From Riptortus pedestris (taxonomy: Eukaryota; Arthropoda; Insecta; Hemiptera; Alydidae), in the NCBI GenBank assembly GCA_019009955.1, contig CM032233.1, positions 66,608,501 to 66,672,500 on the forward strand: DNA of 64,000 nucleotides, read 5' to 3'. Below the pieces are notes generated by a model that was given only the letters and a program-made list of their open reading frames with translations, was not told where the DNA came from and did not search any database. How positions within the stretch are numbered: position 1 is the stretch's first letter; each line of letters opens with the position of its first letter. A program made the position numbers and the translations under genes. Positions 22,316 to 33,860 of the stretch are shown piece after piece.

Positions 22316-23413
22316 GTACCTATCCAAATATTATTGTAGTTATTTCTCTTTTTCCACCTTTTTTTTTTTTTTGTATGTGTGTGGCTTTGGTGTTTAGCAC
22401 TGCTCTCTTGTCTGTTCATTTATAAATATTTCAAAAGCATTTTTCTAAAATTTTATCTGTGTATTAAATTTATTGAACGTTGATAATCTTTAATTTCTAA
22501 TTGGCCTTTCTTTATCAAAATACGTTGATTTGTTTCAATATTTATACTGTTTGCATGTAAGTATCTTTTATCTTATTTTCTTAAATACAAAACACTCTTA
22601 TATGATTGGTTTTATTACAAAAAAATAGTAGGGAAATGTTGAAAGGAGCACGGGCCATCTGATGTCCGAAATAAACTAAAGAATGAAATTTCCATTAAAT
22701 GTTAACATAACATAGTAGGGTATGTCAAATATTTTTGTTTCCAATTTCTAATATTTGGAAATTAATTGCTTTATATGTTATTGAATAACATTTATACATA
22801 TAAAATACATTCATTATAAATTTAGCTCAAATTCCATGAATACATTTTATAAAATCTACCAATTTGATAATTATCCATGACAAATTAATTTTTGTTAACA
22901 ATCTTTAACCACTCTAAATATATAACATACATTTTTTTTTTAATTTATTGACATATAAATTTATTAAAGGATGAGATGTTAATAAATGATGAGATACTTA
23001 TCCCTCCATAAAGAGACAATGTACCTTATCATAAATTATTATAATTTTGACTAATTTTTGTGACAAATATTTTGTAGTTTTATTTAATAATTGAACATTT
23101 TTTATATTCGTCTTATGTATAAAAATATCCTTCAGGCATCAAGTCCTTTAATTTATATTTAAAATTACTTAAGAATATTTTTTAATAGCTTTAACTTATC
23201 CGGGCAGAGAGTTTTACTCCTGAAAATGATTTGCTTTTCTCGAAATATTTATGTTTATGGTTGAGGGTTCGAAGCATATTCTTGTTTTATGATAATGTAT
23301 TGTTGCAATCTGGCTGCGGCAGTAGGTAGTGGAAGCTGTAAAAGATGCCCACAACCAAATCACTAACAAAGAATTTAGGAAGTGTTCACCAACAGTCGAC
23401 TCTACTCAAAATT

Positions 23414-23466
<53 letters not shown>

Positions 23467-26400
23467 TTATTTATTTATAATTAAAAATGCACCAATAATA
23501 AATATACACTGAAACGAGAAAGGCACCTTTTAGTGATATGAAGGGGGAAACTTACATATACTTAAGCTAAATTACAATAAAAGAACTTAGCTGTTTTATA
23601 GAAGTTCTCTATCAGACTCTGCCGTGAGAGATAGTGCAGACGATAAGTAGTCTGACTGAGGGCGAGCTGAAGGATTAATGATCTGTCCTTGACAAGGGTC
23701 TCCCATCCATAAAATAAGTTATAACTGTTCTTAACTGTTATACTGTTCTTCCTTTGCAACATCGCCCTTTTATAGCCTGAGCCGATGTTGCACTTTGCCC
23801 TCCCGCCGATCAAATATGCTCAAAAAGTCTATTTAACATATCAAAATTCATCCGGAAAATTAATTAGTGTATTGACTTTAAGAGCTGTGAATGATATAAA
23901 AATCTATCGGCATTATCTACTAAAATACCAGAGCAAATGGTGACAACTCCAAATTGGATAAAACTCTTATTTACAGGTAAAAACTAGACATTTAAGTATT
24001 CATAAATAATAATCTTAATGAGCTTTGTGCTGACATTATTCAAAATATAAAATATATGGTCATTTGTAATGAGTTTAAGTAATGCAATCTCAGACTCATT
24101 ACAGTATTATACTATTTTTGTGAAACAAGTTCATGTTTATTTGTTTTGTTTTTTACGAACAATATTTTTTGGTACTTATATATTGAAGGAGAGTTCATTA
24201 TTTTATTTTCTTAAAGAGTGGCCGACAGGAGCTTCTTGAAATAGAATTTACAGTTGATAGTAAATAAAAGAAACAGTCGATTATACCTACTTCGGCAAAG
24301 GATTACAAAATTATGTTCATTCCAAATATATGATATACTGCCTTCCTTTGCTCTAGGCATAAACTGAAATGAACTTTACGTTATTAATTTTTTTTTTCTT
24401 TTTGAGGTTTCTAATTATCGGTAAATATAGCTTGATTTAGTTATTTTTTATGCAAATTTGCCTCAACAAGAAATTAGTTATTGAAATAGTCATGAAGTGA
24501 ATCTTGAAAACATTCTTCAAATGTTCACTGAATCTAGAAAGTATTATAAATACTCAATATTTAATCATTCCATGCACAACTAAAGTTCAACTTCATTAAC
24601 AGTTGAAATTAAACCTAGGTTGGAATAGACAAATAGGGTAAAATCATAAATATCTCTAATATTAAGCATGTGCTCGAAAAACATGTAACCTATCTTCTAC
24701 TCATATAGTGTTCTACAATTGTTATGTGCATTTAAAAATTAATGTAGTATTTAAAATACTTGCTTTTCAGTCGTAAGTAAACCCCCTCTCCTACTCATGA
24801 TGTTATTACTTTAGTACTAGCAAGGATCAGGTGCACTTATCTTTTTTTGTACCAAGTTATTGCATCTCGACATAATATATTCGATGTGCAAACAATTATT
24901 TTTACTTAATTTTGTCAAGAAAATTTAGCCTTCATTCAAAATATCACAGACACACAAAACACACACACACACACACACACACACTGAAAAGCTGGATAGG
25001 CTAAACCTGCGACTTATTTATGGTTGCAGGCTTAGCCTATCTAATTTTGGCTTTATTCATTGTTATATGTTGTAAATAGTAAATAATAATAGAAACTATT
25101 AATAAATAATGATCTAAACGTGTAGTATTTAATTTTTTTTTACCCTCCAAAATTTGACAAAGTACAATTCAGTTTGAAAGTTAACTGTAAACTTTACTCC
25201 TCTAGTTGCAGCAAATTAAATTAAAAATTTTATTTTTATTTTTACTATAGGTGCAAGTCTATTAAAATTTTTGCAATTTATTTTTAAACAATTTTTTGGG
25301 AAAGAAGTAGAACGTATAAACCCAATATAGGCTCTTGAAACTGTTTATTTATGAAGAATATACAAATTATAATGTTTTATATATATAATTAATAAATTTC
25401 TAAAACAATTTTCTATGAGTAATCTAATAAGCTATGTTACATCAGTGACCATAGTTTTCTCAGAACTTTCAGGACAAAAGATTTTTCTTTTCACTGTTTT
25501 GCTGTATTCTTGACATTGAATTCGGTCTTTCCCTAATGAAGACTAATGCATAATTCTAGGTGTAAGACTTGGAAGCTATATATGATATGCACGATACTGA
25601 AGCTATACTTTGTTTTGTATTGATTTGAATTTACCAAAAATAAATTTTTAATAAAGGCTTTAGTAGTTTTTCTATAGTAAGAAAACTTCCAAAATGAAAT
25701 TTTATAAATCAAACTAAATGTTTATATTCTTTTACATTAATTCCTTGTAATGAAATAAATTTGTAATAAAAACTGTTATTTTAATCTAATATTAACAGTA
25801 TTTGATTTGTAAAAAGAAAATTTTCCTTTTGCTTAAAATAAATATTTTAAACCAATAATCTGAAGGTGAGAATAAAATTAAAAATACCCCATATTTAAGA
25901 AAGTTGTTAAAAGATGAGGACATAAGATCTCAAGAAAAACCTAAAGCTAGAAGAGGAACAGTTTTCACGGAAGAAAGGAAAAAGCCAACATCAGAGAGAT
26001 TGGAGGATGCGCATAGAAGCGTCTACAAATTCACAGGAAATAATTGATTCAACATACCCCAATGTGGGTGATTCGAAAAAACAAAAACAAAATCTGAAGG
26101 TATATTTTGATTTTGATAGATGGTGTACAATATTTATTTTTCATATTGAATTACATTTTATCTTAACATAGAAAAGTAATATATAAAAAAATATTGCTCA
26201 ATATTCATTATCATTCACATACAAATAAAATAAAAAGTTGACACTCAACACAATATTTTTTAATTAAAAACTGATAAAATATTTTGTTAGCGGGGAAAAA
26301 AAGGATTATATCATACTTTAAAAATAATGTGCTTATCAAAGTGAAAGATATCAGAATACTTATTTTATTTGAACAAGGCAAAATTTGATAAAGTTCTTAA

Positions 26401-26742
26401 GGAAAATGTAGTAGTTTAAAAAAAATAAACACCAAAAAGGACTATAAATCTTATTTTGGAACTGTGGGTGGTAAACTATTGTGGAAAGCTACCTGCAGCC
26501 ATAAATATTCCCTCAGAGAGACGCCAGCCTGGCACAGGCTTTTCCTCAAACTGATTAAATGAGATGGATCTCCCGTCTCCCTGTAGCATATATGTCAATC
26601 ACACCAGGATTTTGATCCAAGCCGTCATATTTTATCATTGAAAACGTTAAGCTATTATGTTTCTATCAACCACAGCTTAAATTTCAAATGTTGATCAAAT
26701 AAGATTTTAGCTGTGATTAAAATAGAGAATAGAATGTGATAT

Positions 26743-26820
<78 letters not shown>

Positions 26821-28251
26821 CACACACCTATAACATATCTAGAATCTTCTGCACCATCCCCCTTACTTTTAGTTTTGAAACAGAAACTATACAAAGGAAT
26901 TAGCTCTTCAATGTTGGGCACTACAAAAGAAATGGCCAGTTCCACATTTTGACAAAATACACACAAAACCCTCTTAATCTTTTACATTTGTACTGATAGT
27001 TGGGGAGGGCATATCACAGTGCCATCACACTCTACTCGTTATTGGAATAATCTGAGTTCAAATCCCAAGAGTGGTAAACTTAATTTTCTTTAGCTCCTGC
27101 AATTACCAGGTGCCATTGACAATTGAGAAGCTACTTGGATAAAGAAGTTGTTTTTATTGATAGGTCTATACTGTGCCAAAATAATATTAGTACTACTACT
27201 TCTCATCTAGTATTGTGAGTCTTTTCATGATGGACAATTTGTAGTTGATTACACAACTTGACTGCTGTTAAGTGATGGTTTTGCAAAGTGAAAACAACTA
27301 TACAATGATTGCCTTTAGCCACCATACAATCCAGTTTAACACTCATTTCTTGACTTTTATCAAGACTTGTGGTGGTCTTACATTGCATCAGACCATTGTG
27401 GCTGAAAATACAAACCATCAATTACTGGGGTTATGTATTGGCCTTCATCATTGGTCATAGCCTCTACAGGATCGTCTTGTCCTAAAACCATGCTTTTTAC
27501 AAAATCAATTAATTAACATTCAATATTTTACTTATATTATTGTTTCATCTAAGAAAAAAATTGAAAAAGGAAAACTCACTTGACAAGTTAGTTCTTGAAA
27601 GGATGGTTGATGTGGAACTGATTTTCTTTATTTTTAATAATATGAGTTAAAAGGGCTTAGAGCAAATCTGCAAAGGTAAATTAGCAGCCTATAATGTTCC
27701 GCTTATATTTTAAGTTAACTATTTATTAATATTTCATATATGTGTGTAAGATTATTATTTATTAATAAAATTACTTGTTTCTTGTTAAGTGTGTGTGTCA
27801 TTAAAGACGTGTTATTTATGTTTTAGGTGTATAATGTGATACCTTCTATCAGTGCAATTACGGGTATTAGCCCTCAGCGCTACTTCTGGAGAGTATCCAT
27901 AGCTTTACATCTTGGGCCTCGATTCCTTATATCATGTGTCTACCACAATTATTATTCATCTCTAGTTCAATTCTTAAGACCAATTAGTGACAAAATTAAA
28001 TATTCAAGACTAGTAAAAACATCTTACTGGTTAAGCATTTTAGAAATTTCAGCCTTAATAGGAGTAACTTACATTTCAAATCAAGACAACTATCGTAAGT
28101 TTTTTATATTTATTATTATTCTTTTTACCGGTACATTTTTTCTCAAAGAAAAATTGTTTAATATTTACAGAATTAAGACCTTTTATATGTTAACGTAGTA
28201 ATTCTTACTTTCTACAGCAATGTTTATTTATTCAGACTATCAACAACGTTA

Positions 28252-28315
<64 letters not shown>

Positions 28316-31300
28316 AACCAGTAGAGGACTTGGCCTTCTTATTGATCCTTATACATTTGTTCCTCTACCATCCAGCATATTCCAGAGATATAACGTTATA
28401 TTCATTTTTTTTTATAATTTACATAAAATTTTATTTTATTCTATTCATTAATGTGCTCAATTACACTTCTACAATGTTTAAAAACAAAAAAAATGCCAAG
28501 TTCTCTATAAACAATGATAGGCTCAGTTGCAAGTTAAGATTTTCATAAGTTGTACAGTGTGCGGCAGCATAACTTCCTTTTTAAAAAGGGAAGTTATGCT
28601 GCCGCACCCTGTACATCTTATGCAAGTTAAGGATATGTAATGTATTATCCAGCTGGTATATATGTATATAAAACTATTTAATTACAAGAATGCACTATTA
28701 TTTACATTAAGTAATTACTTGCAGAAGAGTGTGTCACGATCTTGCTGTGGTAATTGACAGTGGAAGCTGTAAAAATAATAATTCCCACAACCAAATCACT
28801 TACAAAGAATTTAGGAAGGGTTTCACCAACAATTGACTCTTGACTCAAAATTTAAATATATATAAATTTATTTAAAGTCAAAAATCCACCAATAATAAAT
28901 ATAAATTGATAGTGAGATAGACGCCTTTTAGCGATATAAAGGGTAGGGGGCACTTATATCTACTTAAACTAAATTACAATGGTAGAACTAAGCAGGTTTA
29001 TAGAAATTCTCTAAGCAGACTCTGTCGTGAGGATGTATAGGCTGTTAAGCTGATTGGCACACTGAATGTTGAAGGATTAACAGAATTAATAGAATCTGAC
29101 CTGTCAGACTGTATTTTATCTGATGACTGTGTTTAATCCCTTCGCGACATCGCCTTTTATAGCCTGAGCTCTTGATGAACTTTGCCCCCGCTGATCAAAT
29201 ATGCTCAAAAAGTCTATTTAATGTGATATTATTATAAAATTCATCTGGAATATTGTTTAGTATATCGACTTCAAGAGCTGTGAATGTTATTATTAAAATC
29301 CATGGGCGTATCTACCAAAATGCCAGAGCACATGGGGAATTAACTCCAAATTGGATAAAACTCTTAATTACAGGTAAAAACTCTACATTTAAATACTCAT
29401 AAATAGTAATCTAAATGAGCTTTGCGCTGGCATTACTCAAAACATAAAATATATGGTCATTTATGATAGGTTCATGTAATGCAATCTCAGATTCATTACA
29501 AGTGAATAGTTTCTGTTCAGCATTGAACTGATTAAAACAGAACTTACAAGGCAGTAAGTGAGGGACACTTACTATGCAATTTGGTCCTGACTATAGTTCT
29601 ATTGCTTTGGTTGAAATCCAGCGATATAGTTGGCCTTTATGAAGAACTACAAGTTGATTTTACTTAAATTGGCCATTATTACTTTTGGTGAGGGAACAAT
29701 TATGGGTGTGGTACGATTTTCTTCAAAGACGTCAAAGTAGGCAGAATTTTATCTTCCGTTGCCCACTCAAGAATTATAGTGAGGCTACTTCGTTTGTCTT
29801 GATTGAAAAAAAGTTCAGTAATGATAAAATGACACTATTAAGGTTGTCCAGGTTATTTTAGAAGAATTACTAATCTCTCTAGATTTGCAAGATGCAAATG
29901 GTCTTTGTCTTTGCAAGCAGTGTTTATAGAGTTCTTGTTTGAGGAAGCATTGTCTTTGAAAACCTTAGCAGCTGAATTTTATTAACTTGCAGACTGATTT
30001 TCATAATCAGACTAATAAATTTTTATGTAAGTTATGATGCCTCAGTGAGTTGAGGATCAGCTTTAGTTGCCTGTTTTTTTCTGTTGATACTACTATGTTA
30101 TTATAGTCTAAGGCAACAAAGAGATAAATTCAACATCTTTTAAATTGAACGGAACAAAAAGAATTCGGGAGAAGGGGGTCAGTCTCAACTATAGTTTATT
30201 TGGGAAATTATTGCCACATTGTTTTTGAGCAGTCCTCATTATTTTATGTTACTTAGTAACATGAAATGAGTGCATTGTAAAAATTGTGCATTTAGATATT
30301 GATCCCTCAGCTATAGGAGACCCTATTTCTCAAAATATTTCCCCTTTTCTATTGGATGAACACTTACTAATAATCACTGTTCATAATTTCTTGAACTCTA
30401 GCAACATTTGTATTGTTTCAGGCTGATAGCTGATGTTAAAAATAATGTTCTCAATTGTCTCGGACTTTATCAAGCCATTCAAAAACACAGGTTATGACTT
30501 GGTCAGGTCTTACCTTTCTTAACCTTGGGGCTTATTTCAAAAGTCTCCATGAGATATTTATTAAGTCGAATGCTAAATTTTCTGGCAACATGGTGCTATT
30601 AGTACTGGTCCGTCTCAATTCTTGGAAGATCACTAAACGAATATTTACTCCTCAAGCACACTTTCACTCTCCAAAGGCTCAAAATTAGCTCAGGCAGATT
30701 TTTTTTGTTAGCTTAGGTGACATTGTCTACCCTCCTCTCCCCAGGAATAAAAACAACTCAGTTTCAACAATTATGAGATGAACCCTGCATAACAAAATTA
30801 GTTGTTTTCTACCAGGAAAGCAATTTTGTATATTTGGTAAGAGCATATTGTTAAATATTAACTATTAACTAAAACAAAACGGGTTTGCTTTGGCAAAATA
30901 GGCTCCTTAAAATGTTTCTTACCAGACCTGGTAATCTTTGTACAAAATGTTTTCCAAAAATAAAATAAATCAAAATTATTTATTCATTCAGTACACATCA
31001 ACTCTAGCATTGTTTCAGGTACTGGATCCCATATGATACTGGGGTTGTATGCATTAAAAGTTCTGGAAAAGTGATAGAATTCATTTCTTCACAAATAATA
31101 GCTGGATGCCTTAATTAGAATACTTTGGGCAGTTAATTTGGTTTACAGTTCACAAAGAATCCTATACTCTTAACAGGGAATATGATGAACCGGTGTAGGT
31201 GTAACAACATCTTTAGGTTATATTATGGAATTTCTGAGGTTAATTAAATTTAAAACAATATCAAGTTTAATGTCAGGTGAATATAAAAATGGCACTGAGT

Positions 31301-31631
31301 GGTCATATTGCACCTGAATGACTTGTGAACCAGTGATATATTGAATATAAATATCCTTTTTTTTTTTTTTTTTTTTCTTTTCTTTTTTTTTTTTTTAATT
31401 AAATGCCATCTTGTAAATGGTTAAATGTTCTAAGAAACTTATGTCCCAGAACTAGTTCAATACTAGAAGTAAAGATATGCTTATCTCACTCCAAAATAGC
31501 TCATTCACTAATCACATTTAACTTTCATTAAGCTAACATACTAACACCTAAACAAATACAATCTGTGTTCATCACCACTATAAACAATTTTTAAAAATTT
31601 TGTATGTATCTCTCTCTCTCTCTCTCTCTCG

Positions 31632-31698
<67 letters not shown>

Positions 31699-33703
31699 AG
31701 TCTAGTTCCCAGAATTTTTATTTGATCCTTATCCAAACTTTCATCTCAGTGATATGGCACTGCTTCTTTATTTGACCTTTGTAAATTTATGAGCAATATC
31801 TTTTTGGAAATCTGTTTAATTTACGGAACTCATAATATTCCTTGTTGGTCATGTGATTCGATTCCCCAGAAATAGAAATATAATATAAATTTTCAAAAAA
31901 ATTTAGTTGAGAATTTAATGTTTTTTTTTTTTTTTTTTTTTTTTGCTTTTATATCTAGAGATTTTCAACCTGCCCCAAAATATTTCAATAGTTACTTAAT
32001 ATATATATATTTTTTTCATTCTTTTTTTTCAGCTGTCCATGAAAAAATCTTTATAGTATTTATGATAAGTTCATTGGTATACATGCTTATTTCTCTCATG
32101 ATATTCCAACGCATGCACCAAAACATGTCTCCTCCACAGCGAATTTCGTTCCACATCAAGAGATTTTTATTTATTTTATCTATTATATGTACAGCTGGAC
32201 TTGTGATATTTTTTATGAAGCATCGCTTATTTTGTCACGATCTAGGTAAGTGTAGTCAGTTTTTATAAAATTAAATTTTGATGTTTTTTGGAAAATATTT
32301 GATGTGTGTATGTGTGTGTGTGTGTGTGTGTGTGTTATATTAAAACCAAATATTTGCACCCATTTATAATTAGAAATATTTAAAATTAAATTTCCTTCGC
32401 TCATTTCTCCTGTGCAGGTCTTCCCTCTTTAAAGTTTTTTTCAAGTTTTGAACTCTTAATATTATCCATTAATTTCTACTGCGGATTTTAGTAGTAAAAT
32501 ATGCGAACAAAATTTTATTACTTTAATGAAATTTCAAAGACATTTGCAGAAGTCATATAATAACCTTGAACTATTTAGATATTCAAACAAGTTCAAATAT
32601 TATTTTGTAATCATTCCTCATAAATATCTTACATAAATTTACTGTTGTGCATATCACAAGACATATTGACATCAATTTGAAACTCTGTTACTATAATTTC
32701 AAGTAAACTACAATGTACATTTGCCCTTGATATTTAGAATTTTTCCACCATATGATAAAAATGCCCAAACTACATCCTTGCTTAACTGAAATTAGGAAGT
32801 GTCTTCTAATAAGAAATTAGAGAACTTCTTGACTAGCTGGAGTATCTGAAGGAGTTAATTAGCTGTGAAGAAACATTCACTGTCTTCAGAACGTTTTGCA
32901 ATAAGATGGTTCAAATTAAATTCCTATTTATTTGAGCCTAATGGAACAAATACATGACAGGTTTACTTAATAATTAGATAAATATTTAAAACCTTTAATG
33001 TTTTAGTTGTCATTAAAAATAAGTGACTTTCAATAATATTTAGGCAAGGTTTGAACTAAGATGTTTTTTAAACATTGCTGAAGACAGGCAGTGATGTTCA
33101 ATCACAGGTCCCCCTTTGAGTTTATTTGATTTGCAAATGACTATATATCCAGCATCATGACTGGGAGAGCATATATAACTTGGAAAGCTCTTATTTACTA
33201 GGTGTTTACTGGTACAGGATACCCTCGGAATTAGTTTTGCCAGAATTGAATTGAAACTATTGTCCAAAATCCCTAGAGGTAATAGTTCATTGGTGTAATG
33301 TATATTTCTACTGCTTACATATTGTTATTATATTCTATTTCCCTTATTTTGATTTTATAATTCTTTATTCATGAATTATAACAATTCTAAAAATAGGGTT
33401 TTTTTTTTATCTTATATTAGGGCTGGGTATTTACTGATAAATTTCTTTAAGATATTTCAAACAATTCATTCCTCATTAAATTTCTCTGATAACCTTAAAT
33501 TGTAATTTACATTTGATTTTTCTTTACTCATATTTTTATAACGATGTTTTACTGTTTTAGCATTCAGCTGGTTTGCCCTTTGTGAGTACATTATAGCTTC
33601 TGCTAACATGGGGTATCATGTCACTGTGTTTCTGGACTTCCCCAAAGAGTACATGTTAATAGCTCAACCTGATTATCTTCCAGCAGATTTTAAAACGGAC
33701 TGA
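22145..33703 (+). CDS. PGAP2: PGAP2, GPI-anchor lipid remodelling factor (4 coding exons)
   Basis: Post-GPI attachment to proteins factor 2, a Golgi/ER membrane protein needed when GPI-anchored proteins exchange an unsaturated for a saturated fatty acid. It belongs to the FRAG1/DRAM/Sfk1 family. Coding exons are 22145-22315, 27827-28094, 32033-32245 and 33561-33703, all with GT-AG introns. They join in frame (phases 0, 1, 1) into 264 codons, close to the ~250-residue animal proteins. Recognition rests on the spacing and sequence of ETHCK-VYNVIPSISA, SPQRYFWR, LHLGPRFL, a cytoplasmic basic loop and WFALCEYIIASANMGYH, each with a counterpart in vertebrate PGAP2. Six hydrophobic helices can be drawn. 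The start ATG at 22145 has G at -3 and +4. Nothing truncates the gene despite large repeat insertions in introns 1 and 2. Confidence 0.92.
23297..24107. mobile_element. Solo LTR 1 with GTAT target duplication (PGAP2 intron 1)
   Basis: An 803-bp unit from TGTTGCAATC (23301) to CTCATTACA (24103). It starts TG, ends CA, and is flanked on both sides by GTAT. It shares almost its whole length with the unit at 28732-29500, including CCACAACCAAATCACT, AGAATTTAGGAAG, AAATTACAAT, CTTTTATAGCCTGAGC, AATATGCTCAAAAAGTCTAT and GCAATCTCAG. The TG...CA ends, the 4-bp duplication and the absence of an internal region identify a solo LTR of an LTR retrotransposon, Ty3/gypsy or BEL type by duplication length. 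It contains a (TA)n run at 23417-23461. Confidence 0.85.
24455..24810 (+). repeat. Diverged RepA copy in PGAP2 intron 1
   Basis: Matches the order of RepA blocks with many substitutions: GAAATTAGTTATTGAAATAG, TTCTTCAAATGTTCACTGAA, TCGTAAGTAAACCCCCTCTC and CCTACTCATGATG. Much older than the copies near 6-9 kb. No TA core remains. Confidence 0.6.
24957..25041. repeat. (CA)n tract and a 16-bp hairpin
   Basis: A (CA)n run at 24957-24984, then a hairpin: GATAGGCTAAACCTGC (24995) pairs with GCAGGCTTAGCCTATC (ending 25041) with one mismatch and a 15-base loop. Confidence 0.65.
25042..26748. other. PGAP2 intron 1, unassigned
   Basis: Very AT-rich. Around 25900-26040 the sequence is less AT-rich (AGAAGAGGAACAGTTTTCAC) and may be a decayed transposon, but I cannot name it. 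Confidence 0.35.
26749..26818. repeat. (TA)n microsatellite
   Basis: About 70 bases of TA with one TG interruption in PGAP2 intron 1. Confidence 0.9.
26998..27140 (+). repeat. tRNA-derived SINE
   Basis: GAGTTCAAATCCCAAGAGTG contains a perfect tRNA B box (GTTCAAATC at 27056-27064). About 45 bases upstream, GGCATATCACAGTGCC can serve as an A box. This spacing is typical of the internal RNA polymerase III promoter of a SINE. The rest (TACCAGGTGCCATTGACAAT) is the tRNA-unrelated body. The 3' end is not clear. A free-standing tRNA gene is unlikely because a cloverleaf cannot be drawn. Confidence 0.55.
27827..28094 (+). CDS. PGAP2: PGAP2 coding exon 2 (residues 58-147)
   Basis: Acceptor TTATGTTTTAG, donor GTAAGT. 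Starts VYNVIPSISAITG and carries SPQRYFWR, then LHLGPRFLISCVYHNYY and a helix around YWLSILEISALIGVTYIS. It ends in phase 1 after the first base of a Pro codon. This exon contains the part of the protein most similar to vertebrate PGAP2. Confidence 0.92.
28257..28312. repeat. (TA)n microsatellite
   Basis: About 55 bases of pure AT repeats in PGAP2 intron 2. Confidence 0.9.
28555..28611. mobile_element. 57-bp palindromic micro-element flanked by TA
   Basis: An almost perfect palindrome. The left arm is CAGTGTGCGGCAGCATAACT, the right arm is AGTTATGCTGCCGCACCCTG, and they are joined by a short TTCC/AAAAAGGGA core. TA lies immediately outside both ends (28553-28554 and 28612-28613). It looks like two terminal inverted repeats of a Tc1/mariner-type element fused head to head after loss of the middle, with the TA target duplication preserved. 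Confidence 0.75.
28728..29504. mobile_element. Solo LTR 2 with AGTG target duplication (PGAP2 intron 2)
   Basis: A 769-bp unit from TGTCACGATC (28732) to GATTCATTACA (29500), flanked on both sides by AGTG. It starts TG, ends CA and is alignable end to end with solo LTR 1. A TATA-like GATATAAAGGG lies at about 28939. The two LTRs differ by many substitutions and indels, so each is an independent insertion or an old pair; their separate target duplications show they are two insertions, not one full element. Confidence 0.85.
29505..32032. other. Rest of PGAP2 intron 2
   Basis: No coding signal. Stretches around 29600-30100 and 30450-30700 are less AT-rich and could be decayed transposon sequence, but no motif is recognisable. 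A poly-T tract lies at 31357-31396 and a (CT)n(TA)n microsatellite at 31609-31695. Confidence 0.4.
31609..31695. repeat. (CT)n(TA)n microsatellite
   Basis: A CT run of about 22 bases followed by about 60 bases of TA. Confidence 0.9.
32033..32245 (+). CDS. PGAP2: PGAP2 coding exon 3 (residues 147-218)
   Basis: Acceptor TTCTTTTTTTTCAG, donor GTAAGT. Encodes helix IFIVFMISSLVYMLISLMIF, a basic cytoplasmic loop (QRMHQNMSPPQRISFHIKR) and helix FLFILSIICTAGLVIFFM followed by a loop with LFCHDL. Phase 1 at both ends. Confidence 0.92.
32302..32335. repeat. (TG)n microsatellite
   Basis: About 34 bases of TG repeats in PGAP2 intron 3. Confidence 0.9.
32336..33560. other. Rest of PGAP2 intron 3
   Basis: AT-rich with no coding or repeat signal recognised. 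Confidence 0.4.
33561..33703 (+). CDS. PGAP2: PGAP2 coding exon 4 and stop (residues 218-264)
   Basis: Acceptor TTTTACTGTTTTAG. Encodes the last helix with WFALCEYIIASANMGYH and a tail DFPKEYMLIAQPDYLPADF ending TGA at 33701. The CEY-x6-NMG/AxH pattern matches the C-terminal helix of vertebrate PGAP2. Confidence 0.92.
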
Positions 33704-33854
33704 AGAAATCGTCTTCAATTACAATGAATGTGATGTTAACTTTCTTGAAATATTAGTGGTTGTGATCTTTCTTATGTACTTCCAAGATGATACTATGTAT
33801 TTCAAGTCTGACGATATTTCAGCAATGTAAGCATATATTTTGTTAATGAACTTT

Positions 33855-33860
33855 AAATAA
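33855..33860 (+). terminator. PGAP2 polyadenylation signal
   Basis: AATAAA 152 bases past the stop, followed by T/G-rich sequence near 33870-33890. The first canonical signal after the gene. Confidence 0.55.

Noticed and set aside
22311..22316. Donor GTAAGG at 22311 for PGAP2 exon 1
   Set aside because: It would join in a frame that reaches TAA within three codons of exon 2; the donor at 22316 gives the conserved HC-K-VYN reading.
27056..27064. tRNA gene in PGAP2 intron 1
   Set aside because: B box only; no cloverleaf.
27827..28198. PGAP2 exon 2 extended to 28198 as a single-exon gene
   Set aside because: After 28094 the reading becomes low-complexity hydrophobic; a strong GTAAGT donor at 28095 and a matching downstream exon in phase 1 show the true boundary.
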